A stretch of 64,000 nt of DNA from assembly GCF_900112395.1 (NCBI RefSeq), contig NZ_FOLN01000003.1, positions 248,001-312,000 on the forward strand, read 5' to 3'. Position 1 is the stretch's first letter. Each line of letters starts with the position of its first letter. Below, piece by piece: positions 34,878-44,300 of this stretch. Both the position numbers and the translations under genes were made by a program. A model generated the notes under the pieces. The model searched no databases, was not told the origin of the DNA, and worked only from the letters and a program-made list of their open reading frames with translations. Origin of the DNA: Algibacter lectus. Lineage in GTDB: Bacteria > Bacteroidota > Bacteroidia > Flavobacteriales > Flavobacteriaceae.

Positions 34878-36470
34878 ATGTTTAAAAATATTAAGAGCGA
34901 CTTACCTGCGAGTATAGTTGTATTTTTCGTTGCATTACCATTATGTTTAGGTATTGCATTAGCTAGTGGTGCGCCACTGTTTTCAGGAGTTATTGCCGGT
35001 GTTGTCGGTGGTGTTGTTGTTGGTAGTTTAAGTGGGTCTAAACTAGGAGTTAGTGGTCCAGCTGCCGGATTAGCTGCTATTGTTTTAGCTGCTATTAGTA
35101 GTTTAGGGAGTTATGAAAACTTTTTGGTTGCAGTTGTTTTAGGTGGTGTTATTCAAATTATTTTTAGCATTTTAAAAGCTGGGGTTATTGGGTATTATTT
35201 TCCGTCTTCAGTAATTAAAGGGATGTTAACCGGTATCGGTATTATTATTATCTTAAAACAAATCCCGCACTTTTTTGGTTACGATGCCGAGTTAGAAGGT
35301 GCCGATAGTTTTGTTGAAAGTTCTGGTGAAAATACCTTTTCGGCTATTTTCAATATTACAGATCATATTATTTTAGGATCTTTAGTTATTGGTTTAATTG
35401 GTTTAGGAATTATCCTTTTTTGGGATAAGGTACTTGCTAAAAAGGCTAAAATATTTCAAGTAATTCAAGGGCCTTTAGTAGCTGTTGTTGCTGGTATTGT
35501 TTATTTCGCATTAACGCAAAATCACGATACATTAGGTATTGCATCATCTCATTTGGTAAGTGTGCCAATTCCAGAAGATTTTTCTTCTTTCCTTGGGCAA
35601 TTTAGTTTCCCAAATTTTGCAGCAATTACAAATCCAGATGTTTGGGTGGTTGCTTTTACAATTGCTTTAGTTGCTAGTTTAGAGACTTTATTAAGTGTTG
35701 AGGCTACCGATAAATTAGATCCGCATAAAAACGTAACACCTACTAACCGTGAATTATTAGCGCAAGGTACAGGTAATATTATTGTTGGTTTAATAGGTGG
35801 TTTACCTATTACACAAGTAATTGTGCGTAGTTCTGCAAATATTCAATCTGGTGGTATGTCAAAATTATCGACTATTATCCACGGTTTTTTATTGTTAATA
35901 TCTGTAGTGGTTATCCCGAAATTACTAAACATGATTCCGTTGTCTGTTTTAGCAGCAATTTTATTAGTGGTTGGTTATAAGTTAGCTAAGCCGAGTTTGT
36001 TTGTTAAAATGCATAAATTAGGCTGGAAGCAATCTATTCCTTTTACGGTAACTGTTTTAGGTATTGTTTTTATCGATTTACTTTGGGGTATTGGTTTAGG
36101 GTTAGCTGTTGGTATTGTGGTTATTCTTTTAAAGAGTTACCAAAACTCGCATTTTCTTCATATTGAAGATAATAGTAACGGAAAACATAAAATTAAAATG
36201 ACCTTAGCGGAAGAAGTTACTTTTTTCAATAAAGGAGCCATTTTAAAAGAATTAGATAGTTTACCTATTGATACTTATTTAGAAATTAACTTAATAAAAA
36301 CAAGGTACCTAGATAATGATATTATTGAAATTTTAGAAGATTTCTTGCTAAAGGCTGAGGAAAGAAACATCGATATTAAACTTGTCTCTAAACGTGGTGT
36401 AGTAGAAAACCCATCAAGTTTTATTAAGTTTTTTAACGAAAGAGAAAAGTCTAACCTAAGTTTAAGCTAA
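34878..36470 (+). CDS. SulP family anion transporter (first copy)
   Basis: About 530 residues with the SulP fold: MFKNIKSDLPASIVVFFVALPLCLGIALASGAP at the start, GLSGSKLGVSGPAAG-type segment SGSKLGVSGPAAGLAAIVL (~52-72), ASLETLLSVEATDKLDP (~270-290), and a short STAS-like C-terminal domain (~440-525). SulP proteins move sulfate, bicarbonate or related anions with Na+ or H+. Substrate is inferred as bicarbonate because beta-carbonic anhydrase follows two genes later. ATG 34878 was chosen over TTG 34839. Confidence 0.92.
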   Translation: MFKNIKSDLPASIVVFFVALPLCLGIALASGAPLFSGVIAGVVGGVVVGSLSGSKLGVSGPAAGLAAIVLAAISSLGSYENFLVAVVLGGVIQIIFSILKAGVIGYYFPSSVIKGMLTGIGIIIILKQIPHFFGYDAELEGADSFVESSGENTFSAIFNITDHIILGSLVIGLIGLGIILFWDKVLAKKAKIFQVIQGPLVAVVAGIVYFALTQNHDTLGIASSHLVSVPIPEDFSSFLGQFSFPNFAAITNPDVWVVAFTIALVASLETLLSVEATDKLDPHKNVTPTNRELLAQGTGNIIVGLIGGLPITQVIVRSSANIQSGGMSKLSTIIHGFLLLISVVVIPKLLNMIPLSVLAAILLVVGYKLAKPSLFVKMHKLGWKQSIPFTVTVLGIVFIDLLWGIGLGLAVGIVVILLKSYQNSHFLHIEDNSNGKHKIKMTLAEEVTFFNKGAILKELDSLPIDTYLEINLIKTRYLDNDIIEILEDFLLKAEERNIDIKLVSKRGVVENPSSFIKFFNEREKSNLSLS

Positions 36471-36481
36471 ATCAAATCACT

Positions 36482-37297
36482 ATGAAAAATAAGAAATTTA
36501 AAATCTTAGTACTTTCAGATTTGAAAAAGGATACAAACAGCACGATTATAAGTGCTGTTAGTTTATCAAAAATGATAAATGCTGAGGTCGATTTATTTCA
36601 TGTAAAGAAACCAACCGATGTTATTGCTAGCGACAGTCAATTATCGGCTATGCGCACATTAAATCAGGAGCAAAACCAATCTCGAAATAAAATTAAAGAA
36701 ACCATAGCGCCTTTAAACAAAGCGTATAATGTTAATATTACTTCTAATTTTGGAATTGGTAATGTAAAATCGGAAATTGAGGCTTACATAAAAGCAACAA
36801 AACCAGATGTTATTGTTTTAGGTAAAAGAAGTGCTAAGGTAATTAACTTGATAGGAGATAATGTAACAGATTTTGTGTTAAAAATGCATGAAGGACCTGT
36901 ATTAATTACTTCTAATAAAAATGAGATTGCTCCAGAAACCGAATTACAAATTGGTTTATTAAATGGGAAATCTCAAGTTTTTAATCAAGCCTTTTCGGAA
37001 GATGTACTTGCTAATACTACCAAACCATTAAAGTCTTTTAATTTGGTAAATAGTAAAAATGAAGCCGACGATAAAAATGCTGTAAATGAAGCTATTGATT
37101 ATGTGTTTGAAAAAAACGATAACACCATTAAAAAATTAGCCGATTATTTAGAGAAAAACCATGTAAATTTATTGTTTGTAAACCGTGCTGATAAAGCAGA
37201 TGCCGCAGCAAATGATAAATCTGAAATAAAAAACTTAATTAACAATGTTAACGTGTCACTATTTATAACGGGTAGTACACAGAAATTAGCTGTTTAA
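36482..37297 (+). CDS. Universal stress protein (UspA-like)
   Basis: 271 residues with two Usp-like halves. The first has KFKILVLSDLKKDTNSTIISAVSLSKMINAEVDLFHV and KPDVIVLGKRSAKVINLIGDNVTDFVLKMHEGPVLI (~110-145), close to the nucleotide-binding G-x2-G-x9-G-S/T region but without a clean match. The second half is degenerate. It sits 11 bases after SulP and 21 before carbonic anhydrase, so it is likely a regulator or accessory of transport. UspA domains next to transporters often sense nucleotides. Confidence 0.82.
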   Translation: MKNKKFKILVLSDLKKDTNSTIISAVSLSKMINAEVDLFHVKKPTDVIASDSQLSAMRTLNQEQNQSRNKIKETIAPLNKAYNVNITSNFGIGNVKSEIEAYIKATKPDVIVLGKRSAKVINLIGDNVTDFVLKMHEGPVLITSNKNEIAPETELQIGLLNGKSQVFNQAFSEDVLANTTKPLKSFNLVNSKNEADDKNAVNEAIDYVFEKNDNTIKKLADYLEKNHVNLLFVNRADKADAAANDKSEIKNLINNVNVSLFITGSTQKLAV

Positions 37298-37318
37298 AAA
37301 ATTAAATAATAAGATATT

Positions 37319-37945
37319 ATGAAAGCACATACAAAAGAAACACAAGCAACATTAACACCAGATAAAGCTATTGCATTTTTAAAAGAAGGAAACGAAAGGT
37401 TTCAAGGAAATTTAAAAGCAAATAGAAACCTTTTAGAGCAAGTAAATGATACCAGTGAAGGGCAATTCCCTTTTGCTACAATTTTAAGTTGTATCGACTC
37501 GAGAGTGTCTGCAGAGTTAGTTTTCGATCAAGGTTTGGGTGATGTGTTTAGTGTACGTATTGCAGGTAACTTTGTAAATGAAGATATTTTAGGAAGCATG
37601 GAGTTTGCTTGTAAACTTGCTGGTACTAAATTAATTGTAGTATTAGGTCATACAAGTTGTGGTGCTATTAAAGGTGCTTGTGATGGTGCTGAAATGGGTA
37701 ACTTAACTAAATTAATTGAAAAAATAACTCCAGCGGTAAATGCCGTTTCAGAGCCTAAAGATGAAGGTTTAAGAAATTCTAAAAATTTAGATTTTGTTGA
37801 TAGTGTATCTAAAAAGAATGTTGAATTAACAATCGATAGAATTCACGCAGAAAGCCCAATACTTACCGAAATGGAAAAGAATGGAGAAATAAAAATTGTT
37901 GGTGCTATGTATGATATCAATACAGGAGCAGTTAATTTTTATTAA
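37319..37945 (+). CDS. Beta-class carbonic anhydrase (first copy)
   Basis: 208 residues. It interconverts CO2 and bicarbonate. The zinc ligands are all present: Cys ~58 and Asp/Arg dyad in LSCIDSRVSAELVF (C58, D60, R62) and His ~111, Cys ~114 in LGHTSCGA. There is no signal peptide, so it is cytoplasmic. It differs clearly from the second anhydrase at 40603 in both the loop after CxDSR and the C-terminus, so the two are not a recent duplication. Confidence 0.95.
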   Translation: MKAHTKETQATLTPDKAIAFLKEGNERFQGNLKANRNLLEQVNDTSEGQFPFATILSCIDSRVSAELVFDQGLGDVFSVRIAGNFVNEDILGSMEFACKLAGTKLIVVLGHTSCGAIKGACDGAEMGNLTKLIEKITPAVNAVSEPKDEGLRNSKNLDFVDSVSKKNVELTIDRIHAESPILTEMEKNGEIKIVGAMYDINTGAVNFY

Positions 37946-37966
37946 AACTTTTAAGTATAAAAATAC

Positions 37967-38632
37967 ATGAAGAAGAAGTTGAATATGGCAGCATTAATTT
38001 TAGTATTAATGCTGCCTTTATTTTCTCAAGCCCAAGAGAGCGATTTAGGGAATTGGCTTGTTTACATAGGCAACAAAAAACTAAATAGTAAATGGAACAT
38101 TCACAACGAGGTACAATACAGGAACTATAATGCTGTTGGTGATCTAGAACAGCTGTTGTTACGTACTGGTTTGGGGTATAATATTGATGAGAAAAACAAT
38201 GTTTTGTTAGGTTATGGATATATCCTTTCGAAAAATTATATTGGAGACACAGACGAAAAAGTATCGGTAAACGAGCATCGTATTTTTCAACAGTTTACTA
38301 CAAAACAAAGTATTGGTAAGGTTGGTTTAAGCCATCGTTATCGTTTTGAACAACGTTTTGTGGAAGATGATTTTAAAATGCGTTTTCGTTATTTTTTAGG
38401 TGTCAAAATACCACTTCAGTATAAGGAAGATGGTAATAATCCATTATATCTATCTGCCTATAACGAAATCTTTTTAAATACCGAATCTTCGGTGTTCGAT
38501 AGAAATCGTGTTTATGGAGGTTTAGGCTATACTTTTTCCAAACAATTACGTATGGAGCTAGGATACATGAATCAGTTTTTCGAAACCTCTGGTAGAGACC
38601 AAATTAATGTCATTGCTTTTGTTAATTTCTAA
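37967..38632 (+). CDS. DUF2490 outer-membrane beta-barrel protein
   Basis: 221 residues. A signal peptide (MAALILVLMLPLFSQAQ) is followed by alternating aromatic/polar strands typical of DUF2490 (GNWLVYIGNKKLNSKWNIHNEVQYRNYN, then YGYILSKNYIG and SHRYRFEQRF), ending with Phe (NVIAFVNF). That layout indicates an outer-membrane barrel. It sits between the first carbonic anhydrase and the second SulP gene, which suggests it could be a porin for bicarbonate or sulfate, but that is a context inference. Confidence 0.85.
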   Translation: MKKKLNMAALILVLMLPLFSQAQESDLGNWLVYIGNKKLNSKWNIHNEVQYRNYNAVGDLEQLLLRTGLGYNIDEKNNVLLGYGYILSKNYIGDTDEKVSVNEHRIFQQFTTKQSIGKVGLSHRYRFEQRFVEDDFKMRFRYFLGVKIPLQYKEDGNNPLYLSAYNEIFLNTESSVFDRNRVYGGLGYTFSKQLRMELGYMNQFFETSGRDQINVIAFVNF

Positions 38633-38703
38633 TAAAATGTGAGTTTAATTTTTTAAATCGTTAAAAATTTAAGCTAACTTAGGGAAAAGTTTAAAATTAG
38701 TAT

Positions 38704-40566
38704 ATGAAGAATTTATTTTCAAATATAAAAGGCGATGCCTTTGGTGGAATCACTGCAGGAATTGTAGCACTGCCATTAGCTTTAGCTTTTGGAGTCTCTT
38801 CTGGTTTAGGACCAGAAGCCGGATTATATGGTGCTATATTTATCAGTTTTTTTGCAGCGTTATTTGGAGGTACTAGTACTCAGATTTCTGGTCCAACAGC
38901 TCCAATGACGGCCGTAAGTATGGTTGTTATTGCTGGTATTGTAGCCGCGAATGATGGGAGTGTGGAAAAAGCACTACCTGCTATTTTAACCGTTTTTATG
39001 TTAGCGGGTTTAATGCAAGTTGGTTTGGGTCTTTTAGGTCTAGGAAAATATATTAGATATATTCCTTATCCGGTAGTTTCAGGGTTCATGACGGCTATTG
39101 GTGTTATTATTCTATTAACACAAATTTTACCATCTATTGGGTATTATCCAAAGGAAGATGTTGAGTTTGTAGAACAATTTAAACCACTAGCAGAAGAGGT
39201 TATACTCGAAAATATTTTAAAAGAAGAAGCTGGCGAAGGTATCTTAGTTCTTGAAAACTTTAAAGAAACCATTAGTCAAGCAGCCAAAATCACGCCAGAA
39301 CAAATATTAAATGAGTCTCAAACATTAGCAGCCAAAGAAGCTTCTGGAACTGTTGGAGCTCTTAAAGTACTACCAAGAGCATTACAAAACATTAATTGGT
39401 TAGAACTTGCCTTAGCACTTGCTACCATATTTATAATTTATGGATTTAAGCGTATTACTAAAGCAGTACCAAGCACATTAGTGGCACTAGTTGTAGTATC
39501 AGGAATTGCTTATGGATTTAACTTAGGTTACCGTCCTATTTCTGAAATACCAGGAGGAATTCCTATTCCGCATCTAGAAATGTTCACCAGTTTCAGCTTT
39601 GGTAAAATTACGCCATACATATTCACAGCACTTACTTTAGCTCTTTTAGGAGCTATCGATTCACTTTTAACTAGTGTAGTTGCCGATAATATGACAAAAA
39701 CCAAACACAAGCCAAATAAGGAATTAATTGGTCAGGGAATAGGTAATACTATCGCTTCTGTTTTTGGAGGTATTCCAGGTGCAGGAGCAACCATTCGTAC
39801 TGTTGTCAATATTAATGCAGGAGGAAAAACTAAACTTTCAGGAATGATTGCTGGTATTATGCTATTAGTAATTATGCTCGCTTTAGGGCCTGTAGCATCA
39901 AAAATTCCAGCAGCTGTTTTAGCAGGTATTTTAGTAACTGTTGGTATTGGGGTTATGGATTACAAAGGTTTAAAAGCCATTCCTAGCTTACCACGTGATA
40001 TTAAAATCGGACCAATAAAACTAAGTTCAGAAGTGCTTATTATGCTTGTTGTTCTATTATTATCCACTTTTTGGGATTTAATTTACGCTGTAGGTATTGG
40101 TTTAATTATCGCATCATTAATGTTCATGAAAAAAATTGGAGACTTAACAGCAGAGCGTTCTGATGTGAAATCTTTAAAAGAAGAAACTTGGACCGACGAA
40201 GTTGGTTTCCCGGAAAATTTAAAAGAAGAAGTTTTTATCAAACATCTTAAAGGGCCTTTGTTCTTTGGGTCTACAAGCGATTTTCAGGCATTAACATTGC
40301 AAATTCCGAATACGGCTAAAACCGTTATTTTAAGATTGGGCCGTATGCAATATATGGATCAGTCGGGCTTGTATGCTATGGAAGATATGCTTCAAGAACT
40401 TAAAAAAAATAACGTTGAAGTGTTATTCGTTGGCTTATTAAAACAACCACGATATATGATGGAGCGTATTGATATCATTCCAGATTTTATTCCGAATGAA
40501 CATATTTTTAAAGATTTTAAATCGTGTTTACAATGGGTAAAAGATAATATAAAAGATGAGATTTAA
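38704..40566 (+). CDS. SulP family anion transporter with STAS domain (second copy)
   Basis: 620 residues. SulP core signature GITAGIVALPLALAFGVSSGLGPEAGLYGAI at the N-terminus, STQISGPTAPMTA (~58), GAIDSLLTSVVADNMTKTKHKPNKELIGQGIGN, and a full C-terminal STAS domain (~500-615, with YMDQSGLYAMEDML). About 80 hydrophilic residues (~148-230) are inserted between membrane segments, an unusual enlargement compared with the first copy. BicA-type bicarbonate import is the best guess because the next gene is a carbonic anhydrase. Confidence 0.93.
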   Translation: MKNLFSNIKGDAFGGITAGIVALPLALAFGVSSGLGPEAGLYGAIFISFFAALFGGTSTQISGPTAPMTAVSMVVIAGIVAANDGSVEKALPAILTVFMLAGLMQVGLGLLGLGKYIRYIPYPVVSGFMTAIGVIILLTQILPSIGYYPKEDVEFVEQFKPLAEEVILENILKEEAGEGILVLENFKETISQAAKITPEQILNESQTLAAKEASGTVGALKVLPRALQNINWLELALALATIFIIYGFKRITKAVPSTLVALVVVSGIAYGFNLGYRPISEIPGGIPIPHLEMFTSFSFGKITPYIFTALTLALLGAIDSLLTSVVADNMTKTKHKPNKELIGQGIGNTIASVFGGIPGAGATIRTVVNINAGGKTKLSGMIAGIMLLVIMLALGPVASKIPAAVLAGILVTVGIGVMDYKGLKAIPSLPRDIKIGPIKLSSEVLIMLVVLLLSTFWDLIYAVGIGLIIASLMFMKKIGDLTAERSDVKSLKEETWTDEVGFPENLKEEVFIKHLKGPLFFGSTSDFQALTLQIPNTAKTVILRLGRMQYMDQSGLYAMEDMLQELKKNNVEVLFVGLLKQPRYMMERIDIIPDFIPNEHIFKDFKSCLQWVKDNIKDEI

Positions 40567-40602
40567 TAGATTTTTGCTTTCGCTGAAATAAAGATAATAA
40601 CA

Positions 40603-41229
40603 ATGGATTTAGATAAAGTTTTCGAAAATAACGAGGCTTGGATTAAGAAGCAATTAGCAACTTCTAAAGATTATTTTGAAAATTTAGGCAAAGGACAAAG
40701 TCCGGAGTTACTTTACATTGGCTGTAGTGATAGCCGTGTAACAGCCGAAGATTTAATGGGTTTAGGCCCAGGGGAAGTGTTTGTACATAGAAATATTGCA
40801 AACATGATTTCGGGTAACGACTTAAATGCTATGAGTGTTGTAGAGTATGCTGTAATTCATTTAAAAGTAAATCATGTAGTTGTTTGTGGTCATTATGGTT
40901 GTGGCGGCGTAAAAGCGGCTTTACAATCTAAAGATTTAGGCTTACTAAATGGTTGGTTACGTAATATTCGCGATGTATATAGAATTCATAAATTAGAATT
41001 AAATAGCATTGAATGCGAAGAGCGAAAATACGATCGTTTAGTAGAGTTAAATGTAAAGGAACAGTGCGTTAACCTTATTAAAACAGCCGCAGTACAAAAA
41101 GCCTATAGAGATAGAGGTTTAAAAGTACATGGTTGGGTGTTCGATGTACATACCGGAAAGCTAATTGACCTAAAAATTAATTTTGAAAAGTATTTACACG
41201 ATATTATGGAGATTTATCATTTGGATTAA
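40603..41229 (+). CDS. can: Beta-class carbonic anhydrase (second copy)
   Basis: 208 residues. Zinc ligands Cys ~41, Asp ~43 (with Arg ~45) in YIGCSDSRVTAEDL and His ~97, Cys ~100 in VCGHYGCGGV. The long middle helix (LLNGWLRNIRDVYRIH) and ENV-type loop resemble Escherichia coli Can. It is cytoplasmic, and would trap imported bicarbonate/CO2 for carboxylases such as AccC. It is the last gene of the cluster, followed by a strong terminator. Confidence 0.95.
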   Translation: MDLDKVFENNEAWIKKQLATSKDYFENLGKGQSPELLYIGCSDSRVTAEDLMGLGPGEVFVHRNIANMISGNDLNAMSVVEYAVIHLKVNHVVVCGHYGCGGVKAALQSKDLGLLNGWLRNIRDVYRIHKLELNSIECEERKYDRLVELNVKEQCVNLIKTAAVQKAYRDRGLKVHGWVFDVHTGKLIDLKINFEKYLHDIMEIYHLD

Positions 41230-41263
41230 AATGATACATAATTTTTAATATCTGGTATATAAA

Positions 41264-41303
41264 AAAAAGTCCCGATAGTATTTAAACGCTATCGGGACTT
41301 TTT
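41264..41303. terminator. Bidirectional terminator between can and the alpha-2-macroglobulin gene
   Basis: AAAAAGTCCCGATAG pairs perfectly with CTATCGGGACTTTTT around a 10-base loop, 34 bases past the can stop and 10 bases before the stop of the convergent macroglobulin gene. Confidence 0.9.
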
Positions 41304-41313
41304 AGTTTAAGTT

Positions 41314-44300
41314 CTATTTGTTAACCTCAATCCACTGGCCTTTTGTTCTTACTAAAAAGTCATTGTCATACATCGCTTCCGCTTGTACTCCATATAAATA
41401 GTAAGTTCCTAAGTAAGCGGCATTCAGCATTACATTAAATGTTTTTGTACTATACTTTCCTTTTTTAGATAAATCGAAATAGAAGTTTACACGATCATCA
41501 CGAATATCTGTAAATCGAGCTTGGCTCGTCGTACTACTACCAAAAGCTGTAAATCGCGTGTTTACAATTTCCCATCCCGAGGGAAATATTTGTGTTAATG
41601 CAATATCATTAACGTTATAATCTTTTAAATTACTAACCTGTACTGTGGCAAGAAAATCTTGACCTTGTTGTAATTTAGAAATATCTATTTTATTGCCATC
41701 CAAATCTTTGTAAGCTACAGAAATACTTAAACCACGTTGTTCTGCGATCTCGTTACCTAGAGGTAATTTTCCAGAGTTTAAAACACGTACATAAACCAAA
41801 TTGTCTTTTTGGTTGGTAAGGGTAATACTATTGGCTCCATTATTCACTTGTAATTCCCGTGAGGCAATTGCACTTTTAGTGGTTATGGTTTCTGTTTTAC
41901 CGTTAATAGAATAGCTTAAGCTTAATGCTTTTCCGCCATTAGCGTTTACCATTTTCGCCATTGCTAACAAACTAAAGGCTGAGGTTTGTGTACTCATCCA
42001 ACGGTTGCTCGATAGATCTTTAGCAATGGTTTCTGCTAGATCACGCATTTTAGAATTTTTGGTAAGTACCATAGTTTCTAAAGCCATAGCACGATTTCTA
42101 TCTACAGAGCCATAGGTGTAATAATTATTCTTTAAAGGTTTGAAGTTAATATTAGCCGATTGCGAAATATTATCACTCGCTTCCTTTTGTCCGGCTAAAG
42201 CATAAGCGGCTGCTAGTCTCCATTTAGCTTCGTTAGATATTTCGCTAAACTCGCGTAAACGATTCATGCTTGATAAGTCTGGACTTCCAGCTAAAGCTAA
42301 GGTGTATAAACGGTAAGCTTGGGCTAAATCGGAATTATAACTGCGGTAACTAGGTCTCCAATCGCGAGCCGCTTGTGTTTGGTATTTAATCCAGTTATTT
42401 TTAAAAGTTAAGGGTAAAACAAAACCTTTCTTTTCTGCTTCTAGCATAAAATGCCCAGCGTAACTTGTTCCCCAGTCGTTAGCGGCGTTTTCGCCAATCC
42501 AATAACTTAGACCACCACTTGGTCTTTGAAAATGTCCTAAGCGCTTAATGCCGTTTTCAATATTGGTTTGAATTTCTTTTTTCTTTTCAAAAGTAAGATC
42601 AAAAATATCTGCTAAAAATAACTGCGGAAATACGCTTGATGTTGTTTGTTCTACACAACCATGCGGATATTGGATAAGGTATTGTAATCGACGAGAAAAA
42701 TCCATTGGAGGTAAGGTAGAAAACTCTACAGTCGCTCCATTTGTTCCACTAACACCAAAGGTTGAAAAGTTTAAAGTTTCGCTAGCATTGGCTTCTAATG
42801 TTTTGTCTATGGTTTTAGATGTTATTGGGTTTGGGTTTACTACATCTAACTCTACTTTATAGGTCGATTTTTCACCGTTTCCAGTTGCAATAACTTCTAC
42901 CGTATTTATACCTTTTGCTTTGCTAACATCGAGTTGAAAATACGCCATTTGTTCATCGGGTTTTGCAAAAGTTAATACTTTCTTTTGTTCACCAAAAACC
43001 GAAATACCATTACTTAATTTTAAACTAATGCTAACATTTTTTACTTTCGGTTCCATGGCAAAAACGGTAACCGGAAGCGTTACCTTTTCACCAGGACTCA
43101 ATTTCCGCGGAAGCGTTGCTAAAACCATTAAAGGCTTTTTAACTTCTACAGATTTATCGGTACTTCCGTAAGCTTCATTTTTATTGTCAGCTGCAACAAC
43201 CATAGTACGCACAGCGCCAATGTAATTTGGTAATTTTATACTGTGGGTTTTCTTTTCTCCAGCTTCTAGTTTAAAAGGGCCTAAGTAAGTCACAACAGGT
43301 TTAAAACGGTTGGCTTTTTTGTTTTTTCCACCGGCAGCACTCCCATCACCACCTATGGCAAAAACCTGATCGATACTACCAGAATAAGCGCCGATAACAT
43401 CATCAAACACATCCCATGTTTTTACACCCAAAGCCTCACGTTTGTAAAATTCGTTCCATGCGTTTGGTGTTTTAAAACGGGTTAAATCTAGCAAGCCTTC
43501 TTCCACCATAGCAATGGTGTAAGTCATGGCTTTATTGTTTTTTTCTGAAATTTGAACGTCGAATTTCTGTTCCGGTTGAAGTGTATCTGGCATATTAAGT
43601 TGAGGTTCCAGTTTAGTTTCTGGATCTTCTACCATAATAGGAATGATTCCGTATAAACGAATTGGTAAATCGTTAGCCGAAATAGCATGCGGTTGTAAAA
43701 GTGATATGTTTACAAACACGTTTGGTGCCATGTCTGGAGTAATGCCTACATCGACAGTAGTTTCACCTTTTTGAGTTTTTACCCATTTGGTGTCAAGAAC
43801 TTCGGTGCCATTTTCAATACTTACTAATGCACGACCTTCACTACCAGAAGCAAAAGTTAATTTCGCAGTTTCGCCAACATTATATTTTTCTTTATCGGCA
43901 GAGAAAATAAGCATTTTTGCAGCTTCTTTATTTGTCGATCCCGAGTTTTGCCACCAATTTTTATAGAAATAAGCGGTTCGCCCTGTAGCATGACCACTTA
44001 CCGGATCGGAAATTCTAATTAAATAGCGTCCGCGCTCGTTATTTGGGATTTTTAAGTTGAAAGTTCCTTTTCCTTTAGTATCCGTATTTATTTTTGAGGT
44101 AGAATATGGTTTATGGTAGCTGCTAGAAACGTAGCTCGATAAATCATCATAAGATGAATTCCACCACCAACGCCATTCTATTTTATAGACTTTAACCTCA
44201 AGGTTGTTTCGTTTTATTGGTTTGCCTTTCGCATCGACTACAACAATATCAAAAGCTTGATTTTCGTCTGTAAAAAATGATCCATAAGCATTCCCTTTAG

